From: JAGXRK01 sp963714415
GTDB lineage: Bacteria > Bacteroidota > Ignavibacteria > Ignavibacteriales > Ignavibacteriaceae
DNA: 64,000 nt
Reading direction: 5' to 3'
Assembly (NCBI GenBank): GCA_963714415.1
Contig: CAVQOL010000002.1
Coordinates: 248,001-312,000 of the forward strand
The notes under the pieces were generated by a model. The model searched no databases, had not been told where the DNA came from, and saw only the letters and a list, made by a program, of their open reading frames with translations. Positions 46,528 to 54,669 of the stretch are shown here, piece after piece. Both the position numbers and the translations under genes were made by a program. Numbering within the stretch: position 1 is the stretch's first letter; each line of letters begins with the position of its first letter.

Positions 46528-47211
46528 TTATCTGAACATTTCTTGAAACTTTGCAAAATCTATAATTCTCAGATTTGATCCTTCAAGTTCAACAAGTCCC
46601 TTTTTTGCAAAAGAGAGAAGAGTTTTGGAAATAGTTTCTCTGGAAGTGCCTGCCATATTTGCAAGTTCATTAAGGGAAGGTAATTCTTCTATTTCAACAG
46701 CACCCTGTTTTATTTTACCGAAATCATCGGCAAGCTGTAATATTACTGTAGCAACTTTTCCTTCAGCATCTTTTAATGAAAGAGCTTTAATTTTCATGGA
46801 AGTTGCGCGTAATCTAGTGGCGAGTTCCTGAAGAAGTGCAATCGAAACATCAGGAAATTTTTTAAGAAGATCCAGGAATTCATTTCTTTTAATAATAAAC
46901 AGCTTTGAATCTTCCAAAGCGATAACATTTGCGGAACGATTTAATCCATCTAAAAGAGCCATTTCACCGAAGAAGTCAGGTTCATTTAATATTGCAAGAA
47001 TAACTTCTTTCTCGCTACTATCTGATCTAACAACCTTGACTTTTCCTTCAGTTATAACAAGCAGTGCACTTCCTGCTTCCTCTTCGGAAAATATTACAGA
47101 ATCCTTTTTATAGGATTTGAAAATACCTGAGTTAGCTACTTTTGTTAAAGATTCTTCATCCAATTCTGAAAAGATAGGCACTTGCCTTAAAAATTCAACA
47201 TAATCAGACAA
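46528..47211 (-). CDS. Crp/Fnr-family transcriptional regulator
   Basis: 227 aa from TTG 47211, which has AAAGGT upstream and starts exactly at the sensor domain; the frame runs another 15 codons upstream without conserved sequence. The cyclic-nucleotide-binding-like domain includes EPDFFGEMALLDGLNRSANVIA. The C-terminal winged helix has LNELANMAGTSRETISKTLL as recognition helix. No cysteine cluster of the Fnr iron-sulfur type is visible. It is the first gene of a likely Crp/Fnr-PHP-ribH run. Confidence 0.92.
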   Translation of the reverse strand: MSDYVEFLRQVPIFSELDEESLTKVANSGIFKSYKKDSVIFSEEEAGSALLVITEGKVKVVRSDSSEKEVILAILNEPDFFGEMALLDGLNRSANVIALEDSKLFIIKRNEFLDLLKKFPDVSIALLQELATRLRATSMKIKALSLKDAEGKVATVILQLADDFGKIKQGAVEIEELPSLNELANMAGTSRETISKTLLSFAKKGLVELEGSNLRIIDFAKFQEMFR

Positions 47212-47424
47212 TTTTTTACCTTTTTGAAAAATAATTAAGCAAAAATATAGGCTCATAACTACCTAAAGTCAACTATTTAATGAGACACTGATTTTAATCA
47301 TCTGAGTGGAATAAGCCTAGAAAGTATATTATTGCCATTCAAAAAACATTGCTTTTTAAGGGCTTCATGTCTATTTTTATCAACTTAAAATTTCAATAAA
47401 ATAAATTTTGGAGAAAAATTAATT

Positions 47425-49509
47425 ATGGCTATGATGGCCAAAATGAGAAGCCTTGCACCTGTCTTTATTTTAACTGTTGGTGTTGTATTTGTCCTCTTTA
47501 TGGTAATATCTGATTCAAATGTTCTTGAAGCTTTGGGCGGTAGAACAAATGATGTCGGAGTAGTTAACGGCAAAGCAATAACTTATCAGGAATTTCAACA
47601 GGCATTTGAGCAGCAGAGAGAACAACGACAACAGCAAACTGGTCAGGATCTTGATGAAGAACAGTATGAACAATTGAGAGATCAGGTTTGGGATGCTATG
47701 GTTACCAATATATTATTTCAACAAATGATAGATAGTTATGGATTGACTGTATCTAATGATGAGATAAGAGAAATTATACTTGGAGATAATCCACCGGATT
47801 TTCTCAAACAAAATTTTGTTGATTCACTTGGAAACTTTAACAGACAGCTTTATGAAGAAGCTTTGTTTGATCCAAGAAACAGAGAGCCTTTAGTTCAGGC
47901 TGAAGAATATGTAAGACAGTCAAGATTAACTTCAAAGCTTCAAAGTCTGATCTTTGCTTCCGTTACAGTTGGTGAAGATGAAGTGAAAAGAAAATTCATT
48001 GAACAAAACACAAACATAAATGTTGAATATGCTTTGTTTGATTTGAATTCAGTTCCTGAATCGGATATTACTGTTGATGAGTCAGACCTGAAGACTTATT
48101 ATGAAAAGAATAAAAATCTTTATAAGATTCAGCCTCAAAGAAAACTGAGATATGTGCTTTTCTCAAATCAACCTTCCGCTGAAGATACTATGATGGTTGT
48201 ACGCAGCCTTGAAAATATTGTGAACAGGATGGAAAGCGATACGATGGATTTCAAGGAACTTATTGAAATTTATTCTGAACTTCCTTATTCAAAAGATACA
48301 TCTTCAGTCAATTTGCTGTCGCCTGAAATTATTTCCGCTTTAAATAAGTCACAGGTTGGAGATGTTATTGGTCCATATTCAACAAGTCAGGGATACGCTT
48401 TATTTAAATATTTTGGGACAGTTCCTACTGGCGAAGTAATGGTGAGTGCCTCACACATTCTTATAAGTCAATTTGGTGATGATGAAAAAAATCTTGAACA
48501 AGCAAATAAGCTTTATGCTGAATTAGTTGCTGGAGCAGATTTTAGCAAAGCAGCAAAAGAGTTTTCACAAGACCCGGGAAGTGCTCAAAAAGGTGGAGAG
48601 CTTGGTTATTTTGGAAAAGGCATGATGGTTCCGGAATTTGAAAATGCAGTGTTCAGCGGAAAAGTTGGTGAAGTTCAAAAACCGGTAAAGACTTCTTATG
48701 GATATCATATCATTAAGGTTACTGATAAAGTAACTAAAAAATACATTGTTGAAAGAATTGTAAATCAAGTTAAACAATCAGCAGCAACTCGCGACAAAAT
48801 GTATAATTCTGCAAATGACTTTGCATATTTAGCACAGAAAAATGATTTTCTTAAAGAAGCTGAACTGATGGAATATAAAGTTCAGGAAACTCCTTTGTTT
48901 ATTAAAACTACCACAGTTCCTGGAATCGGAGCTAACAAAAGATTAATTGAATTTTCGTTTGAGAATGGTCTCAACACAATTAGCGACCCGTTTAAAGTAT
49001 TCAATGGTTATGTTGTTGTACAAATAATGGAGAATATCGGCGAGCACTTCAAACCTTTTGATGAAGTTAAAGAACAGATTCGTCCGGCTGTAGTAAGAGA
49101 GAAAAAGTTTGCAGTGTTAAAAACTAAAGCGGATGATGTTTATAAAAAAATAAATGGCGATTTAAGTAAAGTTCCGCAATTTGCAGAGAATGTACAGATT
49201 CAGCAGACGGGAAATTTTACACCGCAGGGAAATATTCCAAATATTGGCAGAGATTATGCTTTTACAAACAAATCTCTGGAAATTGATATGAATAAAGTCT
49301 CTAAGCCTTTGAAGGGACAAAGAGGAATATATCTTATGAGAGTTATCGAAAGAACTCCTTTCGATGAGAATTTTTATTCAACCCAGAGTTCTAATCTCAG
49401 AAATATGTTATTGCAGGAAAAGCGCAGCAGATATGTTAATCAATGGATTGAAAAGCTGAAAGAAACAGCAGACATAGTGGATAACCGATATTTGTTTTAT
49501 GGTCAATAA
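47425..49509 (+). CDS. PpiD/SurA-like peptidyl-prolyl isomerase, membrane-anchored
   Basis: 694 aa. A single N-terminal transmembrane helix (about residues 10-30) is followed by a SurA_N-like chaperone domain (VNGKAITYQEFQQAFEQQRE). A parvulin domain in the middle carries MVSASHILISQFG and GGELGYFGKGMMVPEFENAVF. A second, degenerate parvulin-like region and a C-terminal chaperone part follow. The architecture is that of PpiD, which helps folding of exported proteins at the periplasmic face of the membrane. A strong terminator closes this one-gene unit. Confidence 0.92.
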   Translation: MAMMAKMRSLAPVFILTVGVVFVLFMVISDSNVLEALGGRTNDVGVVNGKAITYQEFQQAFEQQREQRQQQTGQDLDEEQYEQLRDQVWDAMVTNILFQQMIDSYGLTVSNDEIREIILGDNPPDFLKQNFVDSLGNFNRQLYEEALFDPRNREPLVQAEEYVRQSRLTSKLQSLIFASVTVGEDEVKRKFIEQNTNINVEYALFDLNSVPESDITVDESDLKTYYEKNKNLYKIQPQRKLRYVLFSNQPSAEDTMMVVRSLENIVNRMESDTMDFKELIEIYSELPYSKDTSSVNLLSPEIISALNKSQVGDVIGPYSTSQGYALFKYFGTVPTGEVMVSASHILISQFGDDEKNLEQANKLYAELVAGADFSKAAKEFSQDPGSAQKGGELGYFGKGMMVPEFENAVFSGKVGEVQKPVKTSYGYHIIKVTDKVTKKYIVERIVNQVKQSAATRDKMYNSANDFAYLAQKNDFLKEAELMEYKVQETPLFIKTTTVPGIGANKRLIEFSFENGLNTISDPFKVFNGYVVVQIMENIGEHFKPFDEVKEQIRPAVVREKKFAVLKTKADDVYKKINGDLSKVPQFAENVQIQQTGNFTPQGNIPNIGRDYAFTNKSLEIDMNKVSKPLKGQRGIYLMRVIERTPFDENFYSTQSSNLRNMLLQEKRSRYVNQWIEKLKETADIVDNRYLFYGQ

Positions 49510-49530
49510 ATAGTTCAAGAATATTTTGAG

Positions 49531-49568
49531 CCCCCAAGTTGAGTATTGATTTGGGGGTTTTCTTTTTT
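49531..49568 (+). terminator. Rho-independent terminator after the PpiD-like gene
   Basis: CCCCCAA (49531-49537) pairs with TTGGGGG (49551-49557) across a 13-nt loop and is followed by TTTTCTTTTTT. It sits 22 nt downstream of the PpiD-like stop. The long loop is slightly unusual, but the GC-rich stem and T run make it a good terminator. Confidence 0.88.
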
Positions 49569-49611
49569 AAAGTTTTATGTAATTTTAGAAAAAGCACTAA
49601 ACAATTTTTAT

Positions 49612-50325
49612 ATGATGATGATCCGGACAATTATCCTTCTAATAGTTTTTACTTCATCTGTTTATTCACAGTATAACGGATATGATTTTGGCATCAGCTC
49701 AAGTTTAGTGTACACAACATCCGCAGATATCTATCTCAATCCCAATTCTACTGATCCTTTTGTTCGCAATCATTCATTTCCGATAAGTGATATAATCAAT
49801 CCCGCAATAGAATTAAGATACAGGCTTTCGGAGCCTTTGATAGTTGGTGTTGGTACGGAATATATGATAACAAAGCAAATAGGAAGAAACCTGATTGTAT
49901 TCGAAGGTAACAATGAAATAAGCTTGGAAACTGAGGATGGGTTTATTTTTGTTCCAATAGAGTTGTCATTATACTATCAAATGCCTTTTTCAACTCAGAA
50001 TTTTAAATTTCTGATGGGTGGCGGTGCAGGCTTTTATATAGGTGAATTTTCACGAACGTTCGGAGATACTGAAATTTCTACATTAGAAAAACAAACTGCT
50101 TTCGGTGTTCACGTATCTGTTTCTATGGAATATCTGGTTATTGATAGATTAGGATTACGACTCGAAATGAAATTCCGTGATCCGGAATTTAAATCTAAAA
50201 GTAAGTACGATAGTAACATTGTGAATTATAATGGTAACCTGATAACTATCCTTCGGGATACGTTTGATACAAGAGTAAATGTTAACGGAATTGCTTTTAT
50301 TTTAGGTGCCGCTTTCTATTTTTAA
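49612..50325 (+). CDS. Outer-membrane beta-barrel protein, unknown function
   Basis: 237 aa from ATG 49612; the upstream extension has no family value and overlaps the terminator. MMMIRTIILLIVFTSSVYSQ is a signal peptide. The remainder alternates amphipathic strands and ends in FILGAAFYF, with a terminal Phe as in outer-membrane barrels. It resembles OmpW/porin-family-like proteins of about eight strands. It lies alone between the PpiD-like gene and aroK. Function unknown. Confidence 0.7.
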   Translation: MMMIRTIILLIVFTSSVYSQYNGYDFGISSSLVYTTSADIYLNPNSTDPFVRNHSFPISDIINPAIELRYRLSEPLIVGVGTEYMITKQIGRNLIVFEGNNEISLETEDGFIFVPIELSLYYQMPFSTQNFKFLMGGGAGFYIGEFSRTFGDTEISTLEKQTAFGVHVSVSMEYLVIDRLGLRLEMKFRDPEFKSKSKYDSNIVNYNGNLITILRDTFDTRVNVNGIAFILGAAFYF

Positions 50326-50379
50326 TTTGATTTTCAAACCATTTCTATTAAATTCATTCCACCATTATTCAATCTGTTT

Positions 50380-50940
50380 ATGAAAAAGAAAATTATTTAC
50401 TTGACAGGATTTATGGCTGCCGGTAAGAGTACAATCGGACCGATACTCGCAAATACTTTAGGCTGGGACTTTAAAGATATTGACAGAGTAATGGAGCAAA
50501 AAGTCGGGAAGAAAATAACGCAGATCTTTAGTGATGAAGGTGAAATTTATTTCCGTGAGTTAGAGAATAATACTTTGAAAGAATTATCTTTTCTTCATAA
50601 TATAATTATTGCACTTGGCGGGGGAACAATCGCTTCAGATGAAAACTTAAAAGTAATTAAGGAAACCGGTTTACTGATTTATCTCCAATCTTCTCCCGAA
50701 GTAGCATACCGAAGATTAAGATTTAAACGAGATCGTCCCGCATTATTGTTCGATGGTGAAGATGAACCAACAAAAGAACAGTTAACAGAAAGAATTAAAG
50801 AGCTTTTAAGTAAAAGACAAAAGTATTATGAACAATCAGATTTCATAATTGATACGGATGCTATTGCTGTTGGAAAAACTGTAGATCGTTTAGCTAACAT
50901 AATTAAGAAAGAAATAATTAGAGATGAAAGTAAAAATTAA
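50380..50940 (+). CDS. aroK: Shikimate kinase
   Basis: 186 aa. The P-loop GFMAAGKSTIG (about residues 9-19), the shikimate-binding Asp-Arg in FKDIDRVMEQ, FRELE and the GGG triplet of IALGGGTIASD, and the LID arginine in RFKRDRPALLF are all visible. It phosphorylates shikimate in the chorismate pathway. Its end overlaps the start of aroB by 17 bases, the usual aroK-aroB pairing. Confidence 0.95.
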   Translation: MKKKIIYLTGFMAAGKSTIGPILANTLGWDFKDIDRVMEQKVGKKITQIFSDEGEIYFRELENNTLKELSFLHNIIIALGGGTIASDENLKVIKETGLLIYLQSSPEVAYRRLRFKRDRPALLFDGEDEPTKEQLTERIKELLSKRQKYYEQSDFIIDTDAIAVGKTVDRLANIIKKEIIRDESKN

Positions 50941-52027
50941 TCACAGTTTGGGTGCATATCCCGTTTATATTTTAAGAGAGAATTGGTCTGATTATCTTAC
51001 AAAAGAAAAAATATAACAATAGAAATGCATTTATTATTATTGATTCAAATGTTTATAAACATTACCGGACTCATTTAAATAAGACCTTTAAGAAATATTT
51101 TAATGTTTTTAATCTTTATAAATTTACTGCAAGCGAAAAGAACAAATCATTTCAGGAATTAAATAAAATCCTTTCTGCGATGCTTAAAAGCAAATGCGAC
51201 AGAAATTCACTTATAATATCTGTCGGTGGAGGAATTACAGGAGACATATCCTCCTTTGCAGCAAGTATTTTTATGCGAGGAGTTGATTATGTTCACATTC
51301 CAACAACACTTTTATCTATGGTCGATAGTTCAATAGGTGGAAAAACATCAATTAACTTTAATTCAGGTAAAAACTTAATTGGAACATTTTATCAGCCAAA
51401 AGCAGTTTTTATTGATGTAATGTTTTTATCAACCCTCCCAATTAAAGAAATTAAATCCGGGGTTGGTGAAATTGTTAAATATTCTTTCCTTCACGGTAAT
51501 AAGAATAGATCTTTATTTAATAAAAGTATTAACAAAATTTTAAGCAAAGATTTTTCCAACATTGAAAAAATAATTCACGAATGTATTAAGATTAAAGCTG
51601 CTGTTGTTGAAAACGATGAAAGGGAAGTAAAAGGAATCAGAAAAATTCTGAATCTTGGTCATACTTTTGCTCACGGACTAGAATCAGCCTCTGATTTTAA
51701 GATTAGCCATGGTGAAGCAGTTTTTCTTGGAATTATTAGTTCGTTGTTCTATTCATACCGTGCAAAACTTATTTCAGCAGAATATTTGTTCAACAGTTTA
51801 ATTAGTTTGAAACCAAATTCGGGTTTTTCTCAAAAGATCAGTAAAATATATTTATCCTGAAAAGGTCCTTTTGAATATGCACAAAGACAAAAAAAATAAG
51901 AACAATAAAATCAATCTTGTACTGATCAATAATTCCTGGTGAAGTTATTATTGACTATCCTGCAAGAAGTAATGTTATTATAAATTCATTGGATGATATG
52001 GTAGTCTGGGTGAAGGAATCTGTTTAA
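50924..52027 (+). CDS. aroB: 3-dehydroquinate synthase (three frameshifts)
   Basis: About 366 aa after ignoring three extra bases near 51005-51016, 51855 and 51934; with all three removed the frame is continuous. ATG 50924 gives MKVKINHSLGAYPVYILREN. The middle carries the NAD-binding SVGGGITGDISSFAASIFMRGVDYVHIPTTLL and the metal histidines in LGHTFAHGLE and ISHGEAVFLGI. After the second break the sequence returns to the conserved HKDKKNKNNKINLVL, and after the third to GEVIIDYPARSNV. It is translationally coupled to aroK. Three breaks in one gene is the highest density seen, so real loss of function cannot be excluded. Confidence 0.85.
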
Positions 52028-52033
52028 AAAAGA

Positions 52034-52077
52034 ACTGTCGAGAGTGAGGGCATACTCTCGACAGTCAGTGTGTCATT
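52034..52077 (+). terminator. Perfect 12-bp inverted repeat after aroB
   Basis: ACTGTCGAGAGT (52034-52045) and ACTCTCGACAGT (52054-52065) are exact inverted copies with an 8-nt loop. TCATTTTT follows about 8 nt later rather than immediately, so it is either a terminator for aroK-aroB or a regulatory hairpin ahead of the small frame and nadA. Confidence 0.6.
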
Positions 52078-52091
52078 TTTGGAGGGATGCT

Positions 52092-52184
52092 ATGCTTAAA
52101 CTATTTCAGCCTTTAATTTGCAACTTAAGTGCCAGTAACATGTATTGTGAATATCTATTAAAAAAGTCCATTATTTTATTGTAA
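52092..52184 (+). CDS. Candidate small ORF (30 aa)
   Basis: 30 codons from ATG 52092, with GGAGGG (52081-52086) only 5 nt upstream, as strong a Shine-Dalgarno as any in this window. The peptide is MLKLFQPLICNLSASNMYCE followed by YLLKKSIILL, with two cysteines and a hydrophobic end. A second ATG at 52087 gives a 9-codon frame. It lies in the 214-nt aroB-nadA gap, after the 12-bp inverted repeat. There is no homology that I recognise; it could be a leader peptide or chance. Confidence 0.3.
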   Translation: MLKLFQPLICNLSASNMYCEYLLKKSIILL

Positions 52185-52241
52185 ATCAAGGTACACGTAA
52201 TTATTACTTGTAATTTTGTTATAGGAAAGGATTAAAAGGAA

Positions 52242-53189
52242 GTGAATATACCAGAAACTGAGTTGGAATTAGAACTTGAAGAAGAAGTAAGACAGCTTAA
52301 AATTGATCAAAATGCTGTGATTTTAGCTCATTTTTACCAGGATTCTGAAATTCAGGATTTGGCGGATTTTGTTGGAGACAGCCTGGAACTTGCAAGAAAA
52401 GCTAAAGAAACAGATGCCGATGTTATTGTGTTTGCCGGAGTTCATTTTATGGCAGAAACAGCCAAAATTTTGAATCCGCATAAACTGGTTCTTCTGCCTG
52501 ACCTTGAGGCAGGATGTTCACTTGCTGAAGGTTGTCCACCAAAAGAATTTGAAGCTTTCCGGAAAGTTCATCCTGATCATATTGCAATTACTTACATTAA
52601 TTGTTCAGCAGAAGTAAAAGCTTTGAGCGATATTATTTGTACATCAAGCAATGCAGAAAAAATTATTAATCAAATACCAGTAGATAAACCAATTCTTTTT
52701 TCACCGGATAGAAATCTGGGAAAATATCTCATCAAAAAAACGGGAAGGGAAATGCTTCTCTGGGATGCAAGCTGCATTGTTCACGAAACTTTTAGTGAAA
52801 GAAAACTTATTGATTTGAAAATGAAAAATCCTAAAGCAAAAATAATTGCTCATCCGGAATGTGAAGAAATATTGTTAGCTCATGCAGATTTTATTGGATC
52901 AACCAGTAAATTGTTAAAGTTTGTTCAGGAAGACGAGTCCGAAAGTTTTATTGTTGCAACGGAAGTGGGAATAATACACCAGATGATAAAAGCTGCCCCG
53001 CATAAAAATTATATTCCTGCTCCGCCTGAAGATAACTCGTGTGCCTGCAATGAATGCCCGCATATGAAGAAGAATACACTTGAAAAATTGTATTTATGTA
53101 TGAAGAATAAATATCCTTCAATCGAAATGGATGAAGATTTAAGAAAACGTGCATTACTTCCAATCGAAAGAATGCTGGAGATGAGTTAA
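52242..53189 (+). CDS. nadA: Quinolinate synthase A
   Basis: 315 aa from GTG 52242, behind AAAAGGAA. It condenses iminoaspartate with dihydroxyacetone phosphate to quinolinate in NAD synthesis. The three 4Fe-4S cluster cysteines can be placed: ICTSSNA, AHPECEE, and the terminal CNECPHM. Substrate blocks AHFYQDSEIQDLADFVGDSLELA and AHADFIGSTSKLL are family-typical. nadB and nadC are not adjacent, and it converges on the sensor kinase. Confidence 0.96.
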   Translation: MNIPETELELELEEEVRQLKIDQNAVILAHFYQDSEIQDLADFVGDSLELARKAKETDADVIVFAGVHFMAETAKILNPHKLVLLPDLEAGCSLAEGCPPKEFEAFRKVHPDHIAITYINCSAEVKALSDIICTSSNAEKIINQIPVDKPILFSPDRNLGKYLIKKTGREMLLWDASCIVHETFSERKLIDLKMKNPKAKIIAHPECEEILLAHADFIGSTSKLLKFVQEDESESFIVATEVGIIHQMIKAAPHKNYIPAPPEDNSCACNECPHMKKNTLEKLYLCMKNKYPSIEMDEDLRKRALLPIERMLEMS

Positions 53190-53213
53190 GGAGACATTAA
53201 AGCTCCAATAAAA

Positions 53214-53260
53214 TGATCAGCGGAAATCTGCTTAATCTGTGTTATCTGCGTTCTATTCTG
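53214..53260. repeat. Degenerate ATCTGCG-type short repeat
   Basis: In the gap between the nadA stop and the sensor kinase stop, an approximate unit recurs: ATCAGCGGA, AATCTGCTT, AATCTGTGTT, ATCTGCGTT and ATTCTG, with slightly variable spacing. No coding frame covers it. Similar degenerate units occur between genes in many unrelated bacteria (from memory, not checked). Confidence 0.45.
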
Positions 53261-53279
53261 CAATAATTTGGAGTATTCT

Positions 53280-54490
53280 TTAATCTTTCTTCAGCATAAT
53301 CTTAAAAGTTGTACCTTCACCGGCAACAGAACTTTTAACGAATAATTTTCCGCCGTGATAACCTTCTATAATTCGTTTTGAAAGACTTAATCCTAAACCC
53401 CAGCCGCGCCTTTTTGTACTGTAACCGGGACGAAAAACATCTTTCCTTCTTTTCAGATCAATACCTTTACCATTATCTGCCACTTCAATTTCAACATTCC
53501 TGACCGAGTCAGTAATGCTAATATCTATTTTTCCATTTTTATTCTCAATCGCATCGAGAGCATTCTTCACTAGGTTTTCAAGGACCCACTCAAATAATTC
53601 TGAATTTAAATTTGCTTTTACATTATTATCACCCAGTTACACTCAGCTCAACGGATTTTCCCGTTTGAGGCAGTCTGCCGGTTAAAATAATCTGTTACTT
53701 TTTTAGCTTCTTCAAAAACATTATGCTGCTTTAATTCGGGAGTGGAACCAATTTTTGAAAACCTGTAAGTAATCCTGTTTAACTTTTCAACGTCGTCATT
53801 AATTTCCTCACTGATATCTAAAACCTTATCAGGATCTTTATAATTAAGCTTAAGCATTTCAAGCCAGCCCATTAAACTAGAAATTGGGGTTCCGAATTGG
53901 TGTGCAGTTTCTTTAGCCATGCCAACCCAGATATTACTTTGTTCGCTTTTCTTGATATGACTGAAACCGATATATCCTATAATTATAAACAAAGCAGCAA
54001 TTGTAATTTGCAGGTAAGGATAATATTTAAGCTGTGTGATTAATTCAGAGTCGCCATAATGAATTTTCTGAAGCACTATTGAATCTTCATAGGTAACAAC
54101 AATAGGCGGATGAATTTCATCCATTTCTTTAATCAGGTTTGAAAAAAATACTTTTGATTCCACCTCACTTAGAGTTGTGTCATAATTTACATTTCTTGCA
54201 TCGGATTTGTTAAGAAAATTAAGATCATCTTCACCTACTGTTATAATCATTGGAAAATCAATTGGTTTGATAATATTATCAAAAAGAAAAGTTATATCTA
54301 CGTCGGTATTCGTTGTATTTGCAATGTACTCAATACCTTTAGCATAAAGCTCAACAATCTGTCTTTCCTTTTCCTGAAGTTTTGTAACCAGCGATTGAGT
54401 GTAATAAAGCGTTCCTCCTGCGATTACGAGCGCAATAAACAGGAGAATTATCTTTAAGTTAACAGAAGCCGGACCGCCAGACATTTTCAT
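53280..54490 (-). CDS. Membrane sensor histidine kinase (two frameshifts)
   Basis: About 402 aa after removing two extra bases near 53653-53660 and 53630-53636. It has two transmembrane helices (about residues 12-34 and 166-184) flanking a periplasmic sensor part. The dimerisation helix carries the phospho-acceptor His in MAKETAHQFGTPISSLMGWLE. The HATPase domain reads NALDAIENKNGKID (N box), VADNGKGIDLKRRKDVF and RGWGLGLSLSKRIIEGYHGG (G boxes). No response regulator lies next to it, so the signal and output are unknown. It is followed on the minus strand by the convergent nadA. Confidence 0.85.
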
Positions 54491-54612
54491 ATAAATACCT
54501 TATAAATGTAGTTTTTAACATTGCTTAAAATTAGAGAAAAGAGAAGTAAAATCCAGTGAATTAAAATTGAATTACTTCTTTTATTATTTGAGTTATATTA
54601 TTATAGTATAAT

Positions 54613-54645
54613 TAAAAAAAACGCCACGGTGTTACCTATGGCGTT
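54613..54645 (-). terminator. Rho-independent terminator after purA
   Basis: Read on the minus strand, AACGCCA (54645-54639) pairs with TGGCGTT (54626-54620), and the inner GGT/ACC also pairs; the stem is followed by TTTTTTTT. It lies about 25 nt after the purA stop, on the purA coding strand. Confidence 0.85.
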
Positions 54646-54669
54646 AATCTAATAATGTTGTAAAGGTTG

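Noticed and set aside
54535..54612. AT-rich stretch after purA as an origin or attachment site
   Set aside because: No DnaA-box cluster, tRNA end or direct repeat was found.
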